A stretch of DNA of 64,000 nt from Chloroflexi bacterium ADurb.Bin180 (GTDB lineage: Bacteria; Chloroflexota; Anaerolineae; UBA2200): contig MWCV01000005.1 of NCBI GenBank assembly GCA_002070215.1, positions 43,054 through 107,053 of the forward strand, read 5' to 3'. A model generated the notes under the pieces. The model worked only from the letters and a program-made list of their open reading frames with translations, did not search any database and was not told the DNA's origin. Every line of letters starts with the position of its first letter. Positions within the stretch are counted from its first letter, which is position 1. The position numbers were made by a program, and so were the translations under genes. Of this stretch, positions 45,193 through 52,523 are shown piece after piece.

Positions 45193-46713
45193 ATGACCGC
45201 TACCAGCGGACGTAACCTGCCCGGCCGTGAGGTAATCAGCAACGCCATGCGGGGAGTGGTGCAGATCGTAGCGCTGCGGCAGGGATTCCTGGGTGGCATG
45301 TCGCCGGCCTGGACCGGGTCCGGGACGATTGTGCATCCATCTGGTTTGATCCTCACCAACTGCCACGTGGCGAACCCGCGCGCCATGGGGATGTCCGCCC
45401 CACCGGCCGACCGATTAGGCATCGCCCTGACCGAGCGCTCTGATCAGCCCCCTGTGCTGTCCTACTTTGCACAGGTCGTGGCGCAGTCTCCGGAAATCGA
45501 CCTCGCAGTTCTGCGAATCGTGGCTGGAGTCGATGGCCGCCAGGTGTCCAACCTGAACCTGCCCTACGTTCCCCTGGGCGATTCGGACGATCTGGAGCTT
45601 GGTGATGTTCTCGCCATCCTCGGCTACCCGGGTATCGGCGGCGATACGATCACTCTGACTAGCGGCAGCGTGTCCGGCTTTTCGCACGAGGAGAGGCTGA
45701 ATGTGACCCGCGCCTGGATCAAGACCGATGCCACTATCTCCGGGGGGAACAGCGGGGGCACCGCGATCAATGGTGTCGGCCATCTGGTGGGCGTGCCAAC
45801 GCAGGCGGCTGCCGGCACCGGCATCCAGCCGGTAGATGCGCGCCCCGTCGTTGATACCAACCGCGACGGGCAAATCGACCAGCGCGACACCCCGATGGCC
45901 ATCGGCGGGTTTATCAATGGCTTGCGGCCGGTCAATCTCGCCTCCCCGCTGCTGCAAAAGGCAGGCCTGTCAACCATGCGAGGTGCGTCTGCAGCGCTGC
46001 CTCCGGTGCAGCCAGCGCAGCCAGCAAGGACCTCGCCAGCGCCGAGCCCGTCGGCTCCGGCCTTTCGTGCCCTGGTCTTTAGCCGCGACGTCACTGAGGA
46101 CGGGCGACCCATCCAGCCAGCTTCGCTGCTCCCGTCAGGGGGTACCCAGCTCTTTGCCAGCTTCGAATACTCTGGCCTGGATAGCTCGATGACCTTTGGC
46201 GAGGTCTGGGCCTGGAACGGCAAGACCATTGCGCAGAAGCGCGGTTCGTGGGACGCAGAGGCCAGCGGGCGTCGGACACTTTCGCTGATGAACCAACGTG
46301 GCTTGCCTGATGGGGAGTATCACCTGGTGCTGACTCTCAATAACCGGGTTATGGCCGAAGGCAAGGCCGTCATCGGGATGCTTGCCGAAGACACCGACAC
46401 CCAGGTGTCGGGTCAGATTGTCGATGCCGCGACCAATCGAGGCATCGCCAATGTGCTCGTTCTGGCGCTGAAACCGGGTGTGCGAGTGCAGGACTTTGTC
46501 AGGCAGCAGAACAAGGAGCAGGTAGTGGCCAAAGCGACCACGGGCAACCAGGGTGCCTTCACCTTCGACCGCCAGCTACCAAAGGGCCAGGCCTATGGAC
46601 TGCTGGTGATCGCGCGTGGCTACCGCGACCTGGCCATAGATGGCGCTCTGCGTATCACCGCCAACGCACCGGAACAGGCACAACTCGGCCCCATCTCCCT
46701 GCGGCGCGAATAG
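45193..46713 (+). CDS. Trypsin-like (S1C) protease with calcium-like loop and C-terminal Ig/carboxypeptidase-regulatory domain
   Basis: 506 aa. Protease core with the triad in LTNCHVA, SPEIDLAVLR and SGGNSGGTA. A DTNRDGQIDQRD loop after it matches an EF-hand or dockerin calcium pattern. After a Pro/Ala linker come two beta-rich segments; the last (VSGQIVDAATNRGIANVLV) looks like a carboxypeptidase-regulatory domain. No signal peptide is visible, so it may act in the cytosol or be exported without one. The ATG at 45193 follows AAAGGA; an ATG at 45175 is possible. It follows the repeat protein gene. Confidence 0.8.
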   Translation: MTATSGRNLPGREVISNAMRGVVQIVALRQGFLGGMSPAWTGSGTIVHPSGLILTNCHVANPRAMGMSAPPADRLGIALTERSDQPPVLSYFAQVVAQSPEIDLAVLRIVAGVDGRQVSNLNLPYVPLGDSDDLELGDVLAILGYPGIGGDTITLTSGSVSGFSHEERLNVTRAWIKTDATISGGNSGGTAINGVGHLVGVPTQAAAGTGIQPVDARPVVDTNRDGQIDQRDTPMAIGGFINGLRPVNLASPLLQKAGLSTMRGASAALPPVQPAQPARTSPAPSPSAPAFRALVFSRDVTEDGRPIQPASLLPSGGTQLFASFEYSGLDSSMTFGEVWAWNGKTIAQKRGSWDAEASGRRTLSLMNQRGLPDGEYHLVLTLNNRVMAEGKAVIGMLAEDTDTQVSGQIVDAATNRGIANVLVLALKPGVRVQDFVRQQNKEQVVAKATTGNQGAFTFDRQLPKGQAYGLLVIARGYRDLAIDGALRITANAPEQAQLGPISLRRE

Positions 46714-46739
46714 CGCCCACTGAGGTACACCGCAAGAAA

Positions 46740-46773
46740 GGGGCTCGCCGGACCCATGGGTCTGGCGAGCCTC
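46740..46773. terminator. Bidirectional terminator
   Basis: GGGGCTCGCCGGACCC (46740-46755) and GGGTCTGGCGAGCCTC (46758-46773) form a long stem with one mismatch. TTGCG follows on plus and TTTCTTG on minus. It separates convergent genes. Confidence 0.75.
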
Positions 46774-46804
46774 TTGCGTCGTCGAGCTGGGTCGCAGGCG
46801 CCAA

Positions 46805-47749
46805 TCAGCCGGACCTGGACAGGTTGAGTGCCTCCTGCACGCGCGGCAGAACGAAACGGTCGACCTCGTCATCGCTGCGGGGGTCCGGCACGTCGCGGAA
46901 CAGGAACCATTCCTCAGTGTGCTCCGCGGCCTCGCCGGGGGCCATGTGCTCGAGCGGCCCCAGGGTCTCCACCTCCAGCATCGTGCCGTTGGTAAAGACC
47001 TCCACATTCGCTCCCATGTCAGGATAGCAGGCGCCGGCCTCACGCCGGAAGGTCTTTACCAGGAGACGGCCGCCGTTGGCATAGCCCACCCATCCGTCAG
47101 GGGTTGAAGCCCCGATCTTTTGTGGCAATGTCGCGGAAGGAGTCTGGCGAAGCAGGATGTACCTCTGACCCCAGGTCCACCGGGAGTCAGACAGGTCGGT
47201 GTAGGGCCAGAGCGTCAGGATACTGCTTGCTGAGAGTGATTCGGGGTGCACCCCGCGGGGAGGCAGAGGAACGATGGCCACTCCGCCTTCGTCCATCACC
47301 GTAATGGCCCAGGGAGCCAACTGCACTGGCGCGTGGGACCTGTTGGTGAGCCGATGGGTCACCACCACTTGCCCCGCGCTGCCAAACCGCAGTTCGATGC
47401 TCTTTTCGGTCTGCGTCACTTGGTCGGCAGCCTGCGTCACCGCAAGCGTTTGGCCTTGCTGCGCTGCCACCACCGGGGCATTGTCCGGCTGATAGGTGCG
47501 TGCCGGATCCTCGGGCGCTTCCCAGAGACGGTGACCGCCATAGATGAGCCATTCGGCGCCGCCACTGCGGCCCAGCAGCTTCGGATACTCGCGCAGGACG
47601 TTGGCCTCTCCGACAAAGCCAAACCGAATGATGCGCGGGCCGACGTCCGTGGTCACCACCAGCTCAAGCCGGCCGTTAGTGAGCCAGTAGCAGTTCGGCC
47701 AGCCTCCGTACGGCTTCTTGCACACCGTCATCTGGCCCATTCTGGACAT
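46805..47749 (-). CDS. Galactose-mutarotase-like (DUF4380-type) protein
   Basis: 314 aa, beta-sandwich pattern. It starts VCKKPYGGWPNCYWLTNGRLELVVTTDVGPRIIRFGF, shown here as TNGRLELVVTTDVGPRIIRF, then EWLIYGGHRLWEAPE and LTNRSHAPVQLAPWAI, typical of aldose-epimerase-like proteins that recognise sugars. The usual mutarotase His/Glu pair is not clear, so activity is uncertain. It is last in an operon with an alpha-glucosidase and NagA, consistent with sugar handling. The ATG at 47749 has GGGAG upstream. Confidence 0.65.
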   Translation of the reverse strand: MSRMGQMTVCKKPYGGWPNCYWLTNGRLELVVTTDVGPRIIRFGFVGEANVLREYPKLLGRSGGAEWLIYGGHRLWEAPEDPARTYQPDNAPVVAAQQGQTLAVTQAADQVTQTEKSIELRFGSAGQVVVTHRLTNRSHAPVQLAPWAITVMDEGGVAIVPLPPRGVHPESLSASSILTLWPYTDLSDSRWTWGQRYILLRQTPSATLPQKIGASTPDGWVGYANGGRLLVKTFRREAGACYPDMGANVEVFTNGTMLEVETLGPLEHMAPGEAAEHTEEWFLFRDVPDPRSDDEVDRFVLPRVQEALNLSRSG

Positions 47750-47824
47750 GTTCACGCTCCCGCGGGTGCCACTTGTGCCAGTCACCGCACCGCACAACGA
47801 AACCAGCCGTGGGTTCCGCTCACG

Positions 47825-49594
47825 CTAGCTCCCACCAGAACGCTCCAGCTCGGCGATCAACACCTCGTATGGCGCGACGTCTACGCGGCAAAGGTCCAGC
47901 GACTCGGCAACAGCATGATGCGTGGACAATCGAACCCTGGCGCAAAGCGCCGAGTCCGGAGCCAGTGAGGCACTGTCAGAACACCCCTGCGGCCGCCCCA
48001 GCCGCGAGGCGACATCGACTGACTGCGAGTGTCGGCTCCAGTTGAGAATCACCAGCATGGTCTGCTCCGGCGCCGTGCGCACAAAGGCCAGCACGTCCGC
48101 CGAGTCTGCATCCACCAGGCTCCACGAGCCTCCCAGCAGCGCCGGAGATCGGCGACGCAACTGCAGCAAGGATCGGTAGAACTCGAGCAGTGAACCCTTG
48201 GTTCCTCTCTGCTCCTCAACACTGACACCGTGAGCAAAGCTGGGGTGGAGCGGCAACCAGGTCTGAACGTCAGGCGGGCTGAATCCGGCCCCGGGCAGTG
48301 CGTTCCACTGCATCGGCGTACGGCTCTTGTCCCGGCCGTGCTCAACGGCATGCCTCAAGGCAACTGCGGGCAGTGAACCCGCCAGCCTTGTTTCCAGTTC
48401 GTAGAGGCGTCTGCTAAACTCGTCGCGGACCTGCGTCAGGTCCGTCAGGAGCAAGTCAGACATTCCGATCTCCTCGCCATAGTAGAGAAAGGGAGTGCCT
48501 CTCAGCGTTAGCGTCAGCGCGGCAGCCAATCGCGTGAGCTCGGCGTCATGTTCTCCATCGCCAAAGTGGCTGCGCAGCCGGGAGGTGTCGTGATTGCCAA
48601 GGGTGTTGCACGGCCACGCTCCGGGCGGCAGGCGTGCAAGCCGGTCGCGCTGGTTGGCACGCACGTGAGCCGGTCCCAGACGCTCTGTGCGCAGCAAGGG
48701 AAAGTTGAACACCAGGTGCAGCTCGTTCGACCCGTCACCATGGTAGGCGAGGTCATCTACCTCACCGACCAGCACCCGGTCGTCGTAGGTGTCAACCAGT
48801 TGCCTGAGCTCCCTCATCACCTCGTGCACCTCCGGTTGCTCCACCTGCCGCTCATACAGCCGTTCCAGGTCCTGCGATGCCCGCTGAAACTCCTCCGCAC
48901 TGGAGGCATTGCGCAGGGCCAGGAACAGCTCCACCTGCGAGCGCGTCTCGGTAGGGTCGCGAAGGTCCCTGTCCTCGAACAACGTACCGGGTGCGTCGAG
49001 CCGAAAACCGTCCACCCCGTAGTCAAGCCAGAACCTCACCACCCGATACATCTCCTGTCGGACCTGAGGGTTGCGCCAGTTGAGATCCGGTTGCTGCTTG
49101 AGAAAGTAGTGATAGTAGTACTGGCCAGTCGTCCCGTCGTACTCCCAGGCCGGTCCTCCGAAGCACGACATCCACCGGTTGGGCGGCCCTTCGGCCTGCG
49201 CGTCTCTCCAAATGTACCAGTCGCGCTTGGGATTGTCGAGACTCGAACGCGACTCGCGAAACCACGGGTGCTCGTGCGAGGTGTGGTTCAGCACCAGGTC
49301 GAAAATGACGCGAATGTTCCGAGCGTGGGCCTGGTCAAGAAACGTCCGCAAGTCGGCCATCGTGCCATACTCTGGCGCCACGTCGGTGTAGTCAGATACA
49401 TCATAGCCGCAGTCATGCTGCGGCGATGAGAAGAACGGGGAGAGCCACAGAGCATCGATACCCAGGTCCGCCAGATAGTCCAACTGCCTGGTCATGCCGG
49501 GCAGATCTCCGATACCATCCCCATTCGAGTCCGCATAGCTGCGGGGGTAGATCTGGTAGAACACCCCCCTCTGCCACCACTCCAATCCGGCCAT
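47825..49594 (-). CDS. GH13 alpha-glucosidase / oligo-1,6-glucosidase-like
   Basis: 589-aa retaining glycoside hydrolase of family 13. Conserved regions: DLVLNHTS, the nucleophile aspartate in DGFRLDAPG, the acid glutamate in LVGEVDDL and NTLGNHDTSRL. The start WWQRGVFYQIYPRSYADSNGDG is typical of oligo-1,6-glucosidases and trehalose-type enzymes. No signal peptide, so it acts inside the cell on short alpha-glucosides. It lies 34 bases after nagA on the same strand. Precise substrate unknown. Confidence 0.9.
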   Translation of the reverse strand: MAGLEWWQRGVFYQIYPRSYADSNGDGIGDLPGMTRQLDYLADLGIDALWLSPFFSSPQHDCGYDVSDYTDVAPEYGTMADLRTFLDQAHARNIRVIFDLVLNHTSHEHPWFRESRSSLDNPKRDWYIWRDAQAEGPPNRWMSCFGGPAWEYDGTTGQYYYHYFLKQQPDLNWRNPQVRQEMYRVVRFWLDYGVDGFRLDAPGTLFEDRDLRDPTETRSQVELFLALRNASSAEEFQRASQDLERLYERQVEQPEVHEVMRELRQLVDTYDDRVLVGEVDDLAYHGDGSNELHLVFNFPLLRTERLGPAHVRANQRDRLARLPPGAWPCNTLGNHDTSRLRSHFGDGEHDAELTRLAAALTLTLRGTPFLYYGEEIGMSDLLLTDLTQVRDEFSRRLYELETRLAGSLPAVALRHAVEHGRDKSRTPMQWNALPGAGFSPPDVQTWLPLHPSFAHGVSVEEQRGTKGSLLEFYRSLLQLRRRSPALLGGSWSLVDADSADVLAFVRTAPEQTMLVILNWSRHSQSVDVASRLGRPQGCSDSASLAPDSALCARVRLSTHHAVAESLDLCRVDVAPYEVLIAELERSGGS

Positions 49595-49628
49595 TGGTTC
49601 CCTCTTCCTCTTGAGATGCGAAACGCCG

Positions 49629-50801
49629 CTACGCGAGGCCCTCTTCGTAAACGATCTTCCCGCGCACCACGACGAGCCTCACCCGCAGGTCTTGATCCAA
49701 TACGGTCAAATTGGCCAGCTTGCCGGGGACCAACTCCCCCACACTCGACATTACTCCAACGGCCCTGGCCGCGTTGGTGGAAGCCAGCCGAGTCGACACC
49801 TCCGGCGAGCATCCTGTTGCCGAGATCCAGTGACGCAGGCACGAGTCCATTGTGGCCGTGCTACCGGCCAGAGTCCCGTCGCTCAGGCGCGCCACGCCAT
49901 CGACAACCGTGACCAACTCACCGACGAGCCGGTATTCGCCGTTCCCGAGGCCCGCCGCGGCCATGGCATCAGTGACCAACACCAGGCGCTCCGTACCTAG
50001 GCACCTGTTGAGCAGTTTCAGCGCACCGGCGTGCAGGTGCACGCCGTCGGCGATGAGCTCCGCCGTCACTCGCTCTGAAGTCAGCACCGCACCTACCACC
50101 CCGGGCTGTCGGTGGGTGAAGGGGCTCTGGGCATTGCAGGTGTGGGTCACGTGCGTCCAACGACCCTGCAGCGCATCGCTGGCCACTTCATAGCTGGCAT
50201 CCGAGTGACCCAGCGCCACGGTGACGCCCGCAGAGTGGAACAACGCCGCCACCTCGCCCGCCCGCGGCAACTCCGGCGCGAGCGTGACCATTCGAATCCA
50301 ACCGCGACCTGCCTCGAGCAGAGCGGTCGCCTCTTCTAACGTCGGCTGACGAAGCCACGAGCGGGAAAAGGCCCCTCTTCGTTCCGGGTTGAGAAATGGC
50401 CCTTCGAGGTGAATGCCGAGCCCCTCTGCGCCTGGCAGGCCTATCTCGAGCACCTCTGCGCATTCGGCCACGATCGAAAGGAGGCTTGCCCGGTCCGGCG
50501 CTGCGAGCGAGCAGATGAAACCCGTGACTCCAGAGCGGAGCACCCACTGGGAGTACTGAGCAAGATCGTCGGCCTGCCGGCCAGGTTGTCCAAAAGTGAT
50601 GCCGCGCCCACCATGGGTATGGATGTCAATGAACCCCGACGAGAGAAGCATGCCCTGCAGGTCAACGGACCTGCCATGCCGCTGCTCGAATCTCGCTGGT
50701 GGACCGACGTAGGAGATACGGCTGCTGTCATCTACCAGCAGCATCGCCTGGCGAAGAAGGCCACCGGGGGTGCAGGCCGTGGCGTTATGCAATGCTAGCA
50801 T
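49629..50801 (-). CDS. nagA: N-acetylglucosamine-6-phosphate deacetylase
   Basis: Amidohydrolase giving glucosamine-6-phosphate and acetate; used in amino-sugar catabolism and wall recycling. The metal site has the weak HTHGG form (FIDIHTHGGRG), then GIHLEGPFLNPERRGAF, GHSDASYE, HTCNAQSPFTHR and LVTDAMAAAGLG with the catalytic aspartate. 390 aa. No nagB or PTS permease is next to it. It lies in an operon with an LmeA-like gene upstream and an alpha-glucosidase downstream. Confidence 0.9.
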   Translation of the reverse strand: MLALHNATACTPGGLLRQAMLLVDDSSRISYVGPPARFEQRHGRSVDLQGMLLSSGFIDIHTHGGRGITFGQPGRQADDLAQYSQWVLRSGVTGFICSLAAPDRASLLSIVAECAEVLEIGLPGAEGLGIHLEGPFLNPERRGAFSRSWLRQPTLEEATALLEAGRGWIRMVTLAPELPRAGEVAALFHSAGVTVALGHSDASYEVASDALQGRWTHVTHTCNAQSPFTHRQPGVVGAVLTSERVTAELIADGVHLHAGALKLLNRCLGTERLVLVTDAMAAAGLGNGEYRLVGELVTVVDGVARLSDGTLAGSTATMDSCLRHWISATGCSPEVSTRLASTNAARAVGVMSSVGELVPGKLANLTVLDQDLRVRLVVVRGKIVYEEGLA

Positions 50802-50852
50802 TGGTATCCTTCGTCCCGCGTTGGTAACGCTGTCAGGCTCGAACGTGTCGAT

Positions 50853-51407
50853 TCATTGATTCGCCAGAGCCATCGACAGGGTGAGCGTGGTATCATCCGT
50901 TCTCGCCGCAACCACCTCGAGCCCCGACCTGACCAGCGTCTCGGCGAAGAGCTGGTTGGCGTTGCCGACGAGAGAATCGATCCTCTCGCGGATCGCCGCC
51001 GGCAGCAGGTCGACCGAGATGGGCACTTCCGCCAGCTCTACCTGCGAAACCGCCAGCTCCAATCCCCCATCGCGGACTGACAGAGCAGCGATCAATTTCA
51101 GCCGCACTGCCGTCGTCTCGCCGGCCACCGTCACCTTGGCACCAATGAGGATATCCAGCCATCCGCCTGGTCGCAGGTCAACCACAACGTTGTCCATGCC
51201 TTGATCCTGGTCTCGGGCAGCCTCAGTGACTAGCTCTGACAGAAGAGCCTCATCGGCGGTGATGCTGAGCTGCGTTCGCCCCGAATGCGCCGGCAGCCGC
51301 GGCGCGATGACCGGACGCGTCTGCAGGTAGAGTACCAGCGCTCCGGCGAGAACGAGACTCAAGATGATGCCGACAACTACTCCGAGCAGAAAGTGTCGAC
51401 CCGGCAC
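50853..51407 (-). CDS. Membrane-anchored LmeA/DUF2993-like protein
   Basis: 184 aa with one N-terminal membrane anchor (FLLGVVVGIILSLVLAGALVLYL) and a mostly beta exported domain (VVDLRPGGWLDILIGAKVTVAGETTAVRLK, in part). The pattern of alternating strands ending in SALEV-like GLEVVAART resembles LmeA/DUF2993 lipid-binding proteins. Assignment is tentative. The GTG start at 51407 follows GGAGGCG. It is the first gene of the nagA operon. Confidence 0.55.
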   Translation of the reverse strand: MPGRHFLLGVVVGIILSLVLAGALVLYLQTRPVIAPRLPAHSGRTQLSITADEALLSELVTEAARDQDQGMDNVVVDLRPGGWLDILIGAKVTVAGETTAVRLKLIAALSVRDGGLELAVSQVELAEVPISVDLLPAAIRERIDSLVGNANQLFAETLVRSGLEVVAARTDDTTLTLSMALANQ

Positions 51408-51514
51408 TGTCGCCTCCCCGATCAGATTGGCGCTCTGCGATCAATGGGACTGGCCCGATCCCTCGACAGGCGCCTGCATCCCTGCGCGGGCCAGGGGCCT
51501 ACCGCGCCGGGCCT

Positions 51515-51544
51515 ATAATACTATGCTACGCGAGGTCTGGTCAA
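51515..51544 (-). promoter_or_regulatory. Promoter of the LmeA-like/nagA operon
   Basis: On the minus strand TTGACC (51544-51539), an 18-base spacer and TATTAT (51520-51515). Its -35 box is 11 bases from that of the divergent mscL promoter. Confidence 0.55.
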
Positions 51545-51555
51545 CAACGCTTCTG

Positions 51556-51584
51556 TTGACCGCTCGCTGGTCCAAACCTATAAT
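51556..51584 (+). promoter_or_regulatory. mscL promoter
   Basis: TTGACC at 51556-51561, a 17-base spacer and consensus TATAAT at 51579-51584, 33 bases upstream of the ATG. Confidence 0.75.
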
Positions 51585-51617
51585 CGCTCCGACTCGCTCG
51601 TCATCTTGGAGGTGGAT

Positions 51618-52052
51618 ATGATCGCAGAGTTCAAAAAGTTCATCAACCGGGGCAACGTGCTCGACCTGGCTGTCGGAGTGATCATCGGAGGTGCATTCGG
51701 CAAGATCGTCTCTTCGTTGGTTAACGACATCCTCATGCCTCCGATCGGCAAGCTGCTCGGCGGCTTTGACTTCACCAGCCTGTTCATCGATCTCTCGGGT
51801 CAACATCACGCCAGCCTCGCTGCCGCCAAAGAGGTCGGAGCAGCGACCATCAACTACGGGGTCTTTATTAACACGATTCTCGAGTTCCTGGTGATCGCGG
51901 CGGCGTTGTTCTTGGTCATCCGCCAGGTGAACCGCCTGCAGGCAGTCAAAGCTGAAGCGCCAGCGGAACCCACCACCAAGGAATGCCCGTTCTGCGCCAC
52001 CAGCATCCCGATCAAGGCCAAGCGCTGCCCGAACTGCACCTCTCAGCTCTAG
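51618..52052 (+). CDS. mscL: Large-conductance mechanosensitive channel with C-terminal zinc ribbon
   Basis: Pressure-release channel. The first helix [27 protein letters not shown] (partly quoted) and NDILMPPIG are standard MscL. The second membrane helix is [18 protein letters not shown]. The usual C-terminal bundle is followed by a zinc ribbon with two CxxC pairs, [19 protein letters not shown]. 144 aa. The ATG at 51618 has TTGGAGGTG upstream. The zinc ribbon is an unusual add-on and could mediate cytosolic contacts. Confidence 0.93.
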   Translation: MIAEFKKFINRGNVLDLAVGVIIGGAFGKIVSSLVNDILMPPIGKLLGGFDFTSLFIDLSGQHHASLAAAKEVGAATINYGVFINTILEFLVIAAALFLVIRQVNRLQAVKAEAPAEPTTKECPFCATSIPIKAKRCPNCTSQL

Positions 52053-52194
52053 CGATTCATCGGGCAGGCCAAGTCGCAGACGCGGGAAGAAAGGTGCTGG
52101 TTGGGGTAGTTGGAGGGAACGAGCACACAACCAACTAGGCGCCAGGGCGAGGCAGAGCAACCACCGGCGTAGCCCGTTGGAGAAGAGGACGAGA

Positions 52195-52231
52195 GTCGGG
52201 TCACGATCAGATACTACGGTCGTGACCCGAC
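52195..52231. other. Perfect 12-bp inverted repeat between mscL and the small zinc-ribbon gene
   Basis: GTCGGGTCACGA (52195-52206) and TCGTGACCCGAC (52220-52231) with a 13-base loop. There is no T-run on either side. It could be a terminator of both convergent genes or a protein-binding site. Confidence 0.65.
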
Positions 52232-52239
52232 AACGGAAA

Positions 52240-52383
52240 CTACTTGGCGACCCCCATGCGGCTCACTTTCGCACCGCACACCGAACAGGTGCCCTTGGTG
52301 GCCTTGCGGCCGTTCTTCAGGGTGACCACCTTGGGATTCTTCACTTCCTGTTGCGCCTTGCACTTGAAGCAGTACGCCTTCAT
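52240..52383 (-). CDS. DUF5679-type 47-aa zinc ribbon protein
   Basis: Short gene encoding MKAYCFKCKAQQEV...TCSVCGAKVSRMGVAK, with CxxC pairs at both ends and the lysine-rich loop NPKVVTLKNGRKATKG. This is the DUF5679 pattern, common in Chloroflexota; function unknown, perhaps nucleic-acid binding. The ATG at 52383 follows GGAGGTG. It faces mscL, with an inverted repeat between the two. Confidence 0.85.
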   Translation of the reverse strand: MKAYCFKCKAQQEVKNPKVVTLKNGRKATKGTCSVCGAKVSRMGVAK

Positions 52384-52487
52384 CTTGCACCTCCGCCAGA
52401 ATCAGGCAGCACTCAACCGTGCCTGTAAGGGCATTCTAACATAGCTATCGCAGGAAAAGCAAAATCGTCAAATGGCGCGTATCGCCT

Positions 52488-52517
52488 TTGCCCTGTCGGC
52501 AGGACGGCTCCTATAAT
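52488..52517 (+). promoter_or_regulatory. Promoter with the start at the helicase ATG (leaderless)
   Basis: TTGCCC at 52488-52493, an 18-base spacer and consensus TATAAT at 52512-52517. The ATG lies at 52524, six bases later, with no room for a ribosome site. Confidence 0.6.
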
Positions 52518-52523
52518 CAAGTT

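Noticed and set aside
51523..51621. 32-codon ORF before mscL, next to TATAAT at 51514, overlapping its ATG
   Set aside because: The TATAAT lacks a -35 box and lies only three bases from the ATG. The mscL promoter downstream is much better.
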